From the NCBI GenBank assembly GCA_029785685.1, contig JAFLZE010000008.1, positions 1 through 46,014 on the forward strand: DNA of 46,014 bases. The letters run 5' to 3'. The notes below the pieces were generated by a model that saw only the letters and a list, made by a program, of their open reading frames with translations, had not been told where the DNA came from and searched no databases. The DNA comes from Nitrososphaerota archaeon (GTDB lineage: Archaea; Thermoproteota; Nitrososphaeria; Nitrososphaerales; UBA183). This document shows positions 31,512 through 40,190 of this stretch, piece by piece (the stretch's first letter is position 1; each line of letters opens with the position of its first letter). The translations under genes and the position numbers were made by a program.

Positions 31512-32977
31512 GAAGCGAATCCCGCGGCCCCAAAATTACGTCTCGTCACCTTTAGTGTAGACAGGTCGACTATGGGGATTACACTGGGGGTGGGTTCTAG
31601 GCCCATATTCATTTGGAAGTCAGTCTGGGCCTGCCACGTCCCCGAGTTGATCAACAAGGTCCCCCGGTAAGAAAGCTCTCCATAGGTATGCACATGTCCT
31701 GCATGGAAGACGTCTGGCACCTGATCTATCACCATGTAGTCACGAAGCTCAGGGGACAGTGCGGTCCTCTTGCCGTAGGTGGGCGCAAGGTGCCTCGCTT
31801 TGAGGAGGAGCCTCATGGCTTCTGTAGGTCTATCATAGGCTAGATTAGGCGTAGTGGCTATCACATCGTCGAGGCTCTTGCCATGGTAAAGCAAAAAGGA
31901 AACACCATGGAGCTTCACACAGGCCGGGTCGCCGACCCACCTAACATTGTCCCTGGCATACAGGGCCTCGGCCATGTCAACTGGCACGGCCGGCTGAGGG
32001 AGTGCCTGTCTGACAGTATCGTGGTTTCCGGGCGAGAGGACTATCTGGATGTGCCTCGGCACCTGGCCGAGCAGACTGGCTGCCAGGTCGTACTGTTTCT
32101 TCGGGTCTCTCTCTGAAAGTTGGAATTCCTGGCCTGGGTAGACACCAACGCCATCCACCAGGTCTCCGGCTACCACCAGATACTTGACCCGGTCGACCAC
32201 GTCCTCGTCGCCGAATGCACCATTCAACCATCGGAGGAAGCGGTGGAAGTCATCCGCCAGAAACATCCTGCTGCCGATGTGGAGGTCAGACAGAAGCGCC
32301 GCATACACCCGGTGCGAAGCAGAAACGACGCGGCGCCCCGGGACGTCAGGAAGTACGACAGAGTCGGCGTAGAGTGAACCAGATTTGCTCCTTGAAACTT
32401 CGACCACGACCATACTATCCAACGGCGCTTCGAGTGCTCCCTTCTCAGCCAGCGGGTCCCTGCACACAACCTTCAGGGTGCCGGTCGGGTCGTCCACCCG
32501 TAACTCGACGCTTCCCCGCCTGCTCGAGCGGTCCGCCAGTAGGCCTGCCACACGCGCCTTCTTCCCCGGGGCCAGGTTCTTGGTGGAGGCGACTGTCGCG
32601 CTGTTCTTTGTGTCCATCCTCTCGCGCACAATGGAGGACAGTCGCTGATATCTATCACGGAACAGCCTGTTGAATCCCTCCACTCCTTCCATCGGCGCAA
32701 TGGCCTGGGTCGGGTCCGAGAGCACCTCTACCGCGGCGGGGTCGTTGACGGCAGGTCGCTCGATTGGCCTGGGTGCCTCCCTGGGTATGAACTTGACCAC
32801 GTCATCCTCGGTGATTACTTTGGTCCCCCCGGGCGCGACGGACTTCTCCACGAGGATATGTTCCACAAGGCCGTCAGCGTCGGTCTCGGCCGGCAGCGCA
32901 CGAATCATCTCGAATGCCTTGGCATCTAACATATAGCCGGATGACAGGACACGCGTGATCGCCTTCGATTCAGGCAC
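31508..32977 (-). CDS. polB: DNA polymerase D small subunit (DP1)
   Basis: DP1 is the exonuclease subunit of archaeal polymerase D. The 489-residue protein has an N-terminal helical part, an OB fold (KKARVAGLLADRSSRRGSVE, DPTGTLKVVCRDP) and a calcineurin-like phosphoesterase domain. The latter shows ALLSDLHIGSRMFL, VVAGDLVDGVGVYPG, VLSPGNHDTVRQALP, LLYHGKSLDD and VFHAGHVHTYGE, so all metal ligands of an active exonuclease appear present. The start is GTG 32977. Polymerase D is found in Euryarchaeota, Thaumarchaeota and relatives but not in classical Crenarchaeota. The large subunit is not in this window. Confidence 0.93.
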   Translation of the reverse strand: MPESKAITRVLSSGYMLDAKAFEMIRALPAETDADGLVEHILVEKSVAPGGTKVITEDDVVKFIPREAPRPIERPAVNDPAAVEVLSDPTQAIAPMEGVEGFNRLFRDRYQRLSSIVRERMDTKNSATVASTKNLAPGKKARVAGLLADRSSRRGSVELRVDDPTGTLKVVCRDPLAEKGALEAPLDSMVVVEVSRSKSGSLYADSVVLPDVPGRRVVSASHRVYAALLSDLHIGSRMFLADDFHRFLRWLNGAFGDEDVVDRVKYLVVAGDLVDGVGVYPGQEFQLSERDPKKQYDLAASLLGQVPRHIQIVLSPGNHDTVRQALPQPAVPVDMAEALYARDNVRWVGDPACVKLHGVSFLLYHGKSLDDVIATTPNLAYDRPTEAMRLLLKARHLAPTYGKRTALSPELRDYMVIDQVPDVFHAGHVHTYGELSYRGTLLINSGTWQAQTDFQMNMGLEPTPSVIPIVDLSTLKVTRRNFGAAGFAS

Positions 32978-33075
32978 AGACGGCGGAAGCCTTCATGGTG
33001 TATTTATCGAGTCCGGCCCGACGCGCACCGTAGCACCGCAGGCTGAGCTCGAAAGACGATGGGCGTTCAGACTAG

Positions 33076-34413
33076 TCATTCATGAAGGTCGCCGGACGAC
33101 CGCACACACTGCGTTCCCAATTGGACCAGGGTGTCAAGCAAGAGAGGATCCTCGGACTCGCAATACAACCGCGTTATGGGCTCGGTCCCAGACGGTCTGA
33201 ACATGACCCAAGAGCCGTCGTCAAGTACGAGCTTGAGGCCGTCGAGGGTTCTTTCGTCGACAATTCTGAATTTGCTGAACGACTCCTTGGCCTCGCGAAC
33301 AAGGATGTCCATTTTGACAGCGACCCGCAGGTTCGTCTGCCTGTACCTCCAACGTACGTCATCCATGACTTTGTTTAGGGCTCCTCTCTCTGTCGAAAGG
33401 AGGTTGGAAATCAGAGCTGCGGCATTGATTCCGTCTTCCCACAGCCCCCACTTCGGGTCGACCACCTTGCTCGGCTCCGCGGCGAAGACTCCGCCTTCTG
33501 CCGCGAGGACGGCGAAGGTCTTTCCAACACGACTCCTCCTCACCCTAAGCCCGAGCCGCTCGACCTCTTCTTCCACGGCGCTGGATGTGTTCTCAGAGAT
33601 GACGACGTTTCCGCCTACTGGCCCAATGGCGCGCAGGGCAAGTATGGTCAGGACCGAGTCAGGCACCACGCGTCCGGACCGATCCACCATCACAAGCCTG
33701 TCGGCGTCGCCATCGTGGGCGAAGCCGAAGTCTGCACCTAGGGTCGGGAGCATTGAAGCGAAGTCGGCTAGATTAGCCGAAGTAGGCTCGGGAGGGCGGG
33801 CCGAGAACCGCCAGGAGACCTGCGCGTTCAATGGGATGACATGATGACCCAGGGCCTTGAGGATGGCCGGTGTAGCCAGCCCGCCCGGACCCCCCGCGCA
33901 GTCCACTGCTATGCGAAGTGGTTGAGAAGCCTGTGGGTATCGAGAAACAACCGCGCCGACGTAGTCATCAATCACCCCCTCATCTGGGAGCAGCTCCCCG
34001 AACGTCCCCGAAGGCTTCATCACATCGACAGCCATCGCCCGTTCTATCCTCTCCTCGTCTGACTTTGGAAGTTCCATGCCGTCGCGATTGAAGACTTTCA
34101 CACCTGAAAACTCCGGCGGGTTGTGAGAGGCCGTCACCGCGAACCCGGCCATACACGACCTCGACCTAGTCCCGAACGCGAGCACTGGCGTGGGCACTAG
34201 GCCGAACACATTGGCGCCGCTCCCTACCGCGTTGATGGCTGAAAGGATTGTCTTAGCGAGGAGGGCGGATGCTTTCCTGCCGTCCCACCCCACACCATAT
34301 CGTCCTTTTCCAGACGCGAAGGCGACGGTCTCTGCTAACCTATAGATCTGCTCGGCAGTCTGGGTCTCGTTGAAGACGCCCCTGACGCCTGCAGTCCCAA
34401 AGGCTTTGACCAT
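33076..34413 (-). CDS. Phosphohexomutase (phosphomannomutase/phosphoglucomutase family)
   Basis: This family moves phosphate between C1 and C6 of hexose phosphates. From ATG 34413 the 445-residue protein begins VKAFGTAGVRGVFNE (sugar-loop motif). It has the Ser nucleophile in TASHNPPEFSGVKVFN, the metal-binding DGDADRLVMVDRSG and the C-terminal phosphate-binding MFRPSGTEPITRLYCES. Which sugar is used cannot be seen; archaeal members include glucosamine forms. It follows the ThyX gene on the same strand by two bases. Confidence 0.92.
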   Translation of the reverse strand: MVKAFGTAGVRGVFNETQTAEQIYRLAETVAFASGKGRYGVGWDGRKASALLAKTILSAINAVGSGANVFGLVPTPVLAFGTRSRSCMAGFAVTASHNPPEFSGVKVFNRDGMELPKSDEERIERAMAVDVMKPSGTFGELLPDEGVIDDYVGAVVSRYPQASQPLRIAVDCAGGPGGLATPAILKALGHHVIPLNAQVSWRFSARPPEPTSANLADFASMLPTLGADFGFAHDGDADRLVMVDRSGRVVPDSVLTILALRAIGPVGGNVVISENTSSAVEEEVERLGLRVRRSRVGKTFAVLAAEGGVFAAEPSKVVDPKWGLWEDGINAAALISNLLSTERGALNKVMDDVRWRYRQTNLRVAVKMDILVREAKESFSKFRIVDERTLDGLKLVLDDGSWVMFRPSGTEPITRLYCESEDPLLLDTLVQLGTQCVRSSGDLHE

Positions 34414-34415
34414 CC

Positions 34416-35015
34416 CTATCGCTCTATGACCTTCGCCCAAAGCTCCGGGGTGGCCTTCCGGGCGAGCTCATGGAGGGTCGTCGCGAGGTCTCTGATCTCC
34501 CACTGAGCCTGAAGGGCGGTCCTCTGCCAGACTATATGCATGAGGCTCCTCGCATTCAGCGTCATGACGAGTTTGGTCTTGATTGCGCTGGGCAGGACAT
34601 ACCGGGCGTCCTCCTTGGGGACCCCCGCCGTCACCATTTTTTCATAGGCCGCGTAGACCGCCCTGAGGCCTTCTTCATAGGCCGCAGCAGCGACCGCATT
34701 GGCCTTGATGCTGGGAGGAGTCACGGCCCCCTCTCTAGTTGCGGCCGAGAACCGTTGAGACTCCTGGTCATAAGATACGGCCCTATGACGGACCAGCTGG
34801 TGTGTGGTCACCCTACTGCAGTCCTCTATTTCGAACATATAGACGACATGATCCAGCAAGGCCTCTGGGTCGAACTTCACGCCCTTCTTTCCGAGGGCCT
34901 TCTTCAAGGGCTCGAGGTCTGTGCTGTAGACGAGCTTAACTCGCGCTGACGCCCCCTCCAAAAGCCACTTCGATGAAGACCGGGCAGACAGACTTGCTGA
35001 CAAGTTCTGATACAA
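34416..35015 (-). CDS. thyX: Flavin-dependent thymidylate synthase
   Basis: ThyX makes dTMP from dUMP using FAD and methylenetetrahydrofolate. The 199-residue frame has the ThyX signature RHRAVSYDQESQRFS preceded by SRVTTHQL, and ends NARSLMHIVWQRTALQAQWE with EIRDLA. The start is uncertain. ATG 35015 lies 80 bases inside the upstream gene; the homologous part begins at VKLVYSTDLEPLKKAL, so a TTG closer to that point is possible. It directly precedes the phosphohexomutase gene. Confidence 0.88.
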   Translation of the reverse strand: MYQNLSASLSARSSSKWLLEGASARVKLVYSTDLEPLKKALGKKGVKFDPEALLDHVVYMFEIEDCSRVTTHQLVRHRAVSYDQESQRFSAATREGAVTPPSIKANAVAAAAYEEGLRAVYAAYEKMVTAGVPKEDARYVLPSAIKTKLVMTLNARSLMHIVWQRTALQAQWEIRDLATTLHELARKATPELWAKVIER

Positions 35016-35382
35016 CTAGCCCAACGAAGCCTTTCCTATTCGAGCTCCGCCAGAGTTCCACGAGCGTCCTAGCATTCATTGAAACGAACCAATCAGAGTC
35101 CTTGACACGCGTCGCCCGGAGGTACGGGAAGTCCCTGATGATGGCTCCCACTTCTTCGTCTCCCACTCCCTCGACGAGGAGGGTCAGGGTGAAATGCTCG
35201 AAGACGTCGAGAGACTTATCCTGGAGAGCCTTGGTCAGCAGGTACCTCAGGTAGTCGGTGCCCTTCTGCTCGAGTTCAGACTCTATCTCTTCTATGGTCT
35301 TGGTGCTGTAACATCTCCTCATGGCTACCGCGACTGTGCGCTCGGGGTAGGGGCTCGACCACAGCAGGGAGACCTTCATCAC
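34936..35382 (-). CDS. ThyX-like protein lacking the RHR signature
   Basis: 148 residues. The start (MKVSLLWSSPYPERTVAVAM, RRCYSTKTIEEI) and VFEHFTLTLLVEGVGDEEV resemble the N-terminal half of ThyX, and SMNARTLVELWRSSNRKG resembles its C-terminal helix (compare NARSLMHIVW in the next gene). The signature RHR-x7-S is absent, replaced by a short segment, so it should not bind dUMP and FAD in the usual way. It overlaps the intact thyX by 80 bases. It could be a structural partner in a mixed tetramer or a decaying paralogue; the open frame favours a retained function. Confidence 0.65.
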   Translation of the reverse strand: MMKVSLLWSSPYPERTVAVAMRRCYSTKTIEEIESELEQKGTDYLRYLLTKALQDKSLDVFEHFTLTLLVEGVGDEEVGAIIRDFPYLRATRVKDSDWFVSMNARTLVELWRSSNRKGFVGLVVSELVSKSVCPVFIEVAFGGGVSAS

Positions 35383-35438
35383 AGAAACACTCCTGACCCA
35401 GCATTCGATTTAAACAAGCGCCCGCAGAACGGGACTGG

Positions 35439-36200
35439 TTGAGAGACCCCAAGGCCGCGTCCGCCCAAACCAGCCCGCCCTGTGTGGTCGTCCTGCACGA
35501 GGTCTGGGGGGCCGACTCACACATCAAAGACGTCTGTAAACGACTCAGAAAACTCGGATTTGCAACCGTCGTCCCTTCCCTCTACAGGGGGTATAAGCCC
35601 CTCTTCACTCCGAACAACATCAGGAAGGCGATGGCCGCGGTATGGGATCTTTCGCTTGAAGAGCGGCGCGACAAGAAGAAGGTCGCCGCCGAACTTGAGG
35701 CCAAAGGTGCCGACATCAAGGCCTCGGAAGTCTTGGAGGTACTGTACGACCAAGACTTCAGGGACAGGATGCTGGGGATAGCGCTGAGTGCCATCAGGAC
35801 TGCGAGGAAGAAGCACGGGTGGGTTGCGACCCTAGGCTTCTCACTGGGCGGGGGCCTGTCGCTGGCGGCGGCTACAAAACCTGACGGCCCAGACGCAGCC
35901 GTCTCTTATTGTGGAGAACCTCCCAGGCGTCAGAGTCTGGCTGGTGCGGACATACCAATGCTCGTAATCTGTGCCAGTCATGACGAGCTAATGAGCTCGC
36001 TAATGCCTGGGTTCGTAGAAGCCGCGCTCGAGGAAGAGAGCGATTTGACCGTTAAGACGTTCCCGGGCACCCAACACGACTTCTTCAACGAGACGAAGAA
36101 GGGCAGGTACAACCGCGCAGCGGCCGAGGAAGCGTGGGACTTCACGGTTTGGTTTCTGGCCAAGGCACTGAGACGGGGGCCGTCCTTCTCAAAGAGATAA
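35439..36200 (+). CDS. Dienelactone hydrolase-like alpha/beta hydrolase
   Basis: 253 residues from a TTG start. The pattern VVVLHEVWGADSHIKDVCKR near the N-terminus is typical of the dienelactone hydrolase family. The nucleophile elbow reads LGFSLGGGLSLAAA, with Ser where classical dienelactone hydrolases have Cys. The Asp is in VICASHDELMSS and the His in FPGTQHDFFNET. A helical insert lies at about residues 65-110. Substrate unknown. It is divergent from the ThyX pair. Confidence 0.85.
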   Translation: MRDPKAASAQTSPPCVVVLHEVWGADSHIKDVCKRLRKLGFATVVPSLYRGYKPLFTPNNIRKAMAAVWDLSLEERRDKKKVAAELEAKGADIKASEVLEVLYDQDFRDRMLGIALSAIRTARKKHGWVATLGFSLGGGLSLAAATKPDGPDAAVSYCGEPPRRQSLAGADIPMLVICASHDELMSSLMPGFVEAALEEESDLTVKTFPGTQHDFFNETKKGRYNRAAAEEAWDFTVWFLAKALRRGPSFSKR

Positions 36201-36227
36201 TAGTGGTCGATGGAAGGCTTCGCATGG

Positions 36228-36354
36228 GCCGGGGTGGCAGAGTGGTTAATGCGCGGGCAACCCGCCCAAACCTGAAGCGGGTCCGCAACTCGAGATCAAC
36301 GACCAGTCAGCCCGTGACCTTCGGGTCGCGTGGGTTCGAATCCTACCCCCGGCG
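36228..36354 (+). tRNA. tRNA-Ser(CGA) with two introns
   Basis: Acceptor GCCGGGG/CCCCGGC with discriminator G, D arm GGCAGAGTGGTTAATGC, long variable arm (GACC-TTC-GGGTC) and T arm GTGGG-TTCGAAT-CCTAC are all seen. The anticodon stem CGGGC/GCCCG encloses 51 bases. Removing about 30 bases before and 14 after leaves a loop CTCGAGA with anticodon CGA. One intron is thus near position 32/33 and the second at the canonical 37/38. The class II variable arm and G73 fit serine. Confidence 0.85.
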
Positions 36355-36428
36355 CTTAGTTTCTGGGAAACGGCGTAAGGTGATATGTCAGCCTCGCGAC
36401 GCCGGTTCTGACTGACGGGCGATGCGCC

Positions 36429-36785
36429 TCAGGCCGTCTTGAACGACTCGCCGCACCCACAGGTCGAGACGGCGTTGGGGTTGTCTACGACGAACCCTCC
36501 CCCCATCAACTTCTCGGACCTATAATCCACCACGGATCCAGCGATGAACGGGGCGCTAGACCTGTCGACTACTACTCTGGCCCCGCCTACCTCAATCACA
36601 TAATCGTCATCAGAAGACTTGTCGTCAACTACCATGCCATAGGAGAGCCCTGAACACCCGCCCGCCGTGATGAATATCCTGAGGGCGGCTCCTGGCTTCC
36701 CTTGCCTCTCAAGATAGAGCTTCAACTCGTCCGCCGCCTTCGGCGTAAGCTGCACTATGGGTTTGACTTCTGTGCCTTGGCTCAA
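36429..36785 (-). CDS. A-type iron-sulfur carrier (IscA/ErpA family)
   Basis: 118 residues. The three conserved Cys are present: GGCSGLSYGMVVDD for the first and STCGCGESF near the C-terminus for the pair. These proteins accept and pass on Fe-S clusters in the cytoplasm. Length and motifs are standard. It is followed on the same strand by no related gene; the peroxiredoxin lies upstream. Confidence 0.93.
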   Translation of the reverse strand: MSQGTEVKPIVQLTPKAADELKLYLERQGKPGAALRIFITAGGCSGLSYGMVVDDKSSDDDYVIEVGGARVVVDRSSAPFIAGSVVDYRSEKLMGGGFVVDNPNAVSTCGCGESFKTA

Positions 36786-36827
36786 ATCTAGAACGAACGC
36801 TTAGTTCCTCGTATAAAAACGAAACTC

Positions 36828-37313
36828 TCAGGCCGCCAGCTTCTGGACTGCCTTCGTCACTTCCGGGTAGGGGGGCTCGACTGACGGGGTGTCCGTTGCC
36901 CACCTGTATCTGAGCATCCCCCTCCTGTCCACCACAAAGACGGCCCGCTTTGAGACCCCTTTGTATCCTACGCTCCCCCAGGGGTCCTGAAGGACCCCAT
37001 AGAGCCTAATGACTCGCTTGTTGAAGTCGCTTAGGAGCGGAAACCGCAGGTTGTAAGTCTGCGCGAACGCCTTCAAAGCGAATACGCTGTCGACGCTAAT
37101 TCCCACAAGTTGCGCGCCGGTCTTCTGGAACCCCCCGAATCCATCCCTGAATGTACACATTTCCTTATCACAGACTCCCGAGAAAGCGAACGGAAAAAAC
37201 GCCAGCACCGTGGCGCCGCCCCTGGTGAACTCACTGAGAGCCCTCGGAGTCTTGTCGGTGTCCGGGAGGCTGAACTCCGGGGCCTTCTTCCCCAGCCTGA
37301 GCACCACGACCAC
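36828..37313 (-). CDS. Peroxiredoxin (AhpC/TSA family)
   Basis: 161 residues. The peroxidatic Cys lies in FFPFAFSGVCDKEMCTFRDG, a form of the PxxxTxxC motif in which Ser replaces the usual Thr, with a second Cys four residues on. The rest (LVGISVDSVFALKAFAQTYN, FPLLSDFNKRVIRLYGV, KRAVFVVDRRGMLRY) matches the thioredoxin-like fold. It reduces peroxides using cellular thiols. Confidence 0.9.
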   Translation of the reverse strand: MVVVLRLGKKAPEFSLPDTDKTPRALSEFTRGGATVLAFFPFAFSGVCDKEMCTFRDGFGGFQKTGAQLVGISVDSVFALKAFAQTYNLRFPLLSDFNKRVIRLYGVLQDPWGSVGYKGVSKRAVFVVDRRGMLRYRWATDTPSVEPPYPEVTKAVQKLAA

Positions 37314-37338
37314 AAGACAGGGAAGTTCTGATTTAAGG

Positions 37339-37704
37339 CTACTTCGGGAGCTTCTGCAACAATTCGAGGTACTTGGCGACCAAGGAGACCAGTCGTTCTT
37401 GTCTCTCCAAATCCTTCTCAGCAGCCAGAGCCGTTGTGGTCTCGTTCAGGCGCGCCACGAGGACGTCTCGCATCTGGATGACTACCACGTCGTAGGTAAC
37501 AGGCGTCGTCTTGGTGACCAGTGAAAGGTCATCATGAACAGTGCAGTAGACCTTGCCACGATACTTCACCTGTATCCCGCCGTCTTGCGGGCACGGGTCG
37601 GCCAGCATCGTACCGCCCTTGCCCATTAGATCCGCGGCCAGTTTCATCCTGTCCTTGGACGGCCCGCTCAATGCGGCGCTTGCTCCACAGCCCGTATTAA
37701 ACAC
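37339..37704 (-). CDS. Sjogren-autoantigen-type (SSSCA1-like) zinc-ribbon protein
   Basis: 121 residues. The central part KLAADLMGKGGTMLADPCPQ and VKYRGKVYCTVHDD match the archaeal family related to human autoantigen p27. In this copy the usual CPxCG zinc knuckle is reduced to one Cys (CPQDGG), with a second Cys at YCTVH, so zinc binding may be weak. A C-terminal coiled helix follows (ETTTALAAEKDLERQERLVS). Divergent from the UPF0147 gene. Function of the family is unclear. Confidence 0.72.
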   Translation of the reverse strand: MFNTGCGASAALSGPSKDRMKLAADLMGKGGTMLADPCPQDGGIQVKYRGKVYCTVHDDLSLVTKTTPVTYDVVVIQMRDVLVARLNETTTALAAEKDLERQERLVSLVAKYLELLQKLPK

Positions 37705-37733
37705 GGCCCATTAGAAAAGCACTTAATCCCACC

Positions 37734-38051
37734 ATGCTGAGCTCCGTCATTCCCGGAGTCCGTTCATTGAGCGCCAAAGCGAAGAAACAACAGGAGAACG
37801 AGGCGAAGCTAGCCAAGGCAGTGTTGAGCCTCCAACAGATTTCAGACTCTAACATCACCCCACGTAACATCAGGAAAATCGTGAAAGACTCGGTGCTCAT
37901 GCTCCAGGACTCTAAACAGAGCGTAGCGGTCAGGGCCGCGAACGCCATCAGCCTCCTGGACGAGGTGGCCCAGGACCCGAATATGCCTTCGTTTGCGAGG
38001 GTCACGCTCTGGTCTGCGGTCTCCGAACTTGAATCAATCAGAGAGTCGTAA
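37734..38051 (+). CDS. UPF0147 family protein
   Basis: 105 residues, helical. The family pattern is clear: LSLQQISDSNITPRNIRKIV, QDSKQSVAVRAANAISLLDE and QDPNMPSFARVTLWSAVSEL. UPF0147 proteins are widespread in archaea and of unknown function. The N-terminal ~20 residues are outside the family core, so a later start is possible. Confidence 0.88.
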   Translation: MLSSVIPGVRSLSAKAKKQQENEAKLAKAVLSLQQISDSNITPRNIRKIVKDSVLMLQDSKQSVAVRAANAISLLDEVAQDPNMPSFARVTLWSAVSELESIRES

Positions 38052-38122
38052 AGTGAAGAGGCACCGAATCCCCTACTCGCCTCAGCAAAGCTTTAACACG
38101 CTCTCATGTATGATAGACGCGA

Positions 38123-38548
38123 TTGCCTAGCTGCCCGAAATGCGGGAACAAGGAATCTCTACCAACCCGGACTTTCAACGTGCTAGTTGAGCCGGCCAAA
38201 AACGAACGTGGTATGACCGAGAGGCGGGTGGGGATGTACACATGCTCCAGGTGCGGGACCAAGTTCCCCACTGTGATAAGCAAACAGAAATACCTGATTG
38301 TCGCCGAGGAGCAGCTGAAGGCTATCCAAGACGAGCTAAGCTCAGTTAAGAAGGGGAACGAGGGCCTTACGACCAGGGTTCAGGAGATGGAACAACAGCA
38401 GCAGGAACTTGAAAGCTCCATGGCCAAGACAGCCAGGGAGAACGAAGTGAAGAGAATGAAAGAGAAGCTCTCCGAACTTGAAGAGTTCGTCAACTTTCTC
38501 CGGAAAGAAAAAGGCGAACTCGAGCAGAAGGCTTCCAAACTGCGCTAG
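38123..38548 (+). CDS. Zinc-ribbon coiled-coil protein
   Basis: 141 residues from TTG 38123. The zinc ribbon CPKCGNKESLPTRTF with CSRCGTKFPT is followed by a long coiled coil from about residue 60 to the end (LKAIQDELSSVKKGNEGLTT, QEMEQQQQELESSMAK, KEKLSELEEFVNFLRKEKGE). The plan suggests a nucleic-acid- or chromatin-associated dimer. Convergent on another coiled-coil gene. Family unknown. Confidence 0.75.
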   Translation: MPSCPKCGNKESLPTRTFNVLVEPAKNERGMTERRVGMYTCSRCGTKFPTVISKQKYLIVAEEQLKAIQDELSSVKKGNEGLTTRVQEMEQQQQELESSMAKTARENEVKRMKEKLSELEEFVNFLRKEKGELEQKASKLR

Positions 38549-38549
38549 C

Positions 38550-38825
38550 CTAGGCCCCACCGGAGACGATAGGCGGAAGAGCATAGCCCGCTTCGGCTTC
38601 ATACGAAGCGACCTTCTCCTCCAGCACAGCCTTCTCAGTCCGGAGGGCCTGCACCTGGCTTTCCAACTCATTGGCAGACTTCTCCAACTCGAGCGTGGCT
38701 ATCTTCTCCTTCAAGGAGGCGATGTCAGCCAGGAGCGAGGCCTTTTCAGTGTCGAGAGACCTGATCTTCTCCTCGAGCTCAGTCCTCTGGTCAGCGTATT
38801 CAGTTACTACTTCCATGGCTACCAA
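38550..38825 (-). CDS. Short coiled-coil protein
   Basis: 91 residues, almost entirely coiled coil (ELEEKIRSLDTEKASLLADI, ASLKEKIATLELEKSANELE, SQVQALRTEKAVLEEKVASY) with a short Gly/Pro tail. It faces the zinc-ribbon coiled-coil gene tail to tail, one base apart, and may be its partner. No family. Confidence 0.62.
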   Translation of the reverse strand: MVAMEVVTEYADQRTELEEKIRSLDTEKASLLADIASLKEKIATLELEKSANELESQVQALRTEKAVLEEKVASYEAEAGYALPPIVSGGA

Positions 38826-38877
38826 CTCCCCGGTGCCGTCGGGTTTACTTCTCTGACAAAACTAAAAACAATTGATA

Positions 38878-39309
38878 ATGTCGTTAACGCAATTCAATCG
38901 GGCCGCACAGGATTTATCAATCGACTTTCGGCTACGTCGGCCAATGCCGAAGGGCGTGTGGGTCTGGCCGTCCGACCCCCGGGGTCAGCAGGAGACATTG
39001 GAGAACGTCGCCACTTCGCCGCACATGAAGGCGGCAATGGCCGCCCTTGCCAGTAACGAAGAGGGGATGAGTAACGCAGAGCTGGACGACGCAATCAGAT
39101 GCAGCTCAGAGTGGAACACGCTTTGGACCGTGAGACAACTTACAGCTTTAGGCTTCGTCGAATTCAAAGTGGACTTCTTCGGGAACCCGGCGAAGTATCG
39201 CCTGACCGAACTGGGCCGGACCGCATTCTTGAAGATGACAGGAATACCGCTTTCAGCGTCTCCTCCCACCTCCCCACCGGAGCAGACTGCAGCGCCAAAA
39301 CCGGCCTAA
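38878..39309 (+). CDS. Winged-helix hypothetical protein
   Basis: About 143 residues. The central part (SPHMKAAMAALASNEEGMSN, AELDDAIRCSSEWNTLWTVR, QLTALGFVEFKVDFFGNPAK, then YRLTELGRTAFLKM) has the helix-turn-helix and wing pattern of MarR-type regulators. The C-terminus is Pro/Ser-rich. ATG 38878 preferred over TTG 38872. Target unknown. Confidence 0.68.
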   Translation: MSLTQFNRAAQDLSIDFRLRRPMPKGVWVWPSDPRGQQETLENVATSPHMKAAMAALASNEEGMSNAELDDAIRCSSEWNTLWTVRQLTALGFVEFKVDFFGNPAKYRLTELGRTAFLKMTGIPLSASPPTSPPEQTAAPKPA

Positions 39310-39432
39310 CAGGCCGCAACACGTCATCCACATTAGATACGAACTTGCTTCTCCCTAGCATGACCGCCGAGGCTTATTCTGGTTGTTCCGTTTTACGCAT
39401 GGACACACGCAGGCTATCTCACAAAGCCGGTT

Positions 39433-40190
39433 TCACACTTCGGAGTAGACCGTGACACAATTCGTGTTAGGGAGGAATGAATAGAGGCGCTGCTTCTTCC
39501 CGTCGAAGGCCAACGTGTGGGCCCCTTCTTCTGTAGGGACCTTCTCACTGGGAGATAGCTTCGCCGCGTCGATTACATCAATCACACCGGGCTCTCCAAT
39601 CGCACAGTAAAGACGACCCTTTGCACGGTTCAACCAGAGCACACCCGGCCCTCCAGACAATGGGATATGCGCAATCTCTTTTTCCCCATGAATGTCCAGC
39701 ACGACCAACGCCTTGCCGTCACACGCGACAAACGCCAGTTCCACCCCACTCACTTCCAGACCATGGGTCCCGCCACAGAAATCGGGACGAACTTCTTCTC
39801 GTTCATCGTCTCCGGGGAGATTAAGGAGACCCCTGGCGGATCACGGATGTTCACGAGGAACAAGTCTAGTTCTCTGTCGTGAAGACACCATCTCGGCCTC
39901 CCCCTGAGATTCAGCTACGACAGCGTCTCCCCCAACATCGGGTCAAGTAACCCGGCCTTGTTGTCTTTGACGTCGGCTACCAGCAAACGCTTCCTATTCG
40001 GGTCCCACGCGAGCCCATTCGGTCTCGGCCCGACTAGAACCTCCCTCTTCGCCTTATCGGTGCCGACGTCTATGACGAGGACTTTTCCTTCACCTCTGGA
40101 TGCGGCGAAGGCCAGGGTTCAGAGAGGCGTGGCGGAAGCGGGCCGACGGAGCCTGATATGTGCTCTGCTACAAGCACTTTATCCAGGAGA
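39433..40190 (-). pseudogene. YVTN-type beta-propeller protein, frameshifted
   Basis: Pieces of one propeller lie in different frames of the minus strand. Near 39955-40120 it reads GKVLVIDVGTDKAKREVLVG and PNGLAWDPNRKRLLVADVKD. Near 39800-39870 it reads LDLFLVNIRDPPGVSLI. From about 39765 to the stop at 39433 it reads THGLEVSGVELAFVACDGKA, WLNRAKGRLYCAIGEPGVID and GAHTLAFDGKKQRLYSFLPN. The strands and the GxPxxL/RLYVA repeats are those of YVTN surface or redox propellers. At least two frame changes are needed, so the gene is broken. The 5' end is not defined. Confidence 0.65.
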
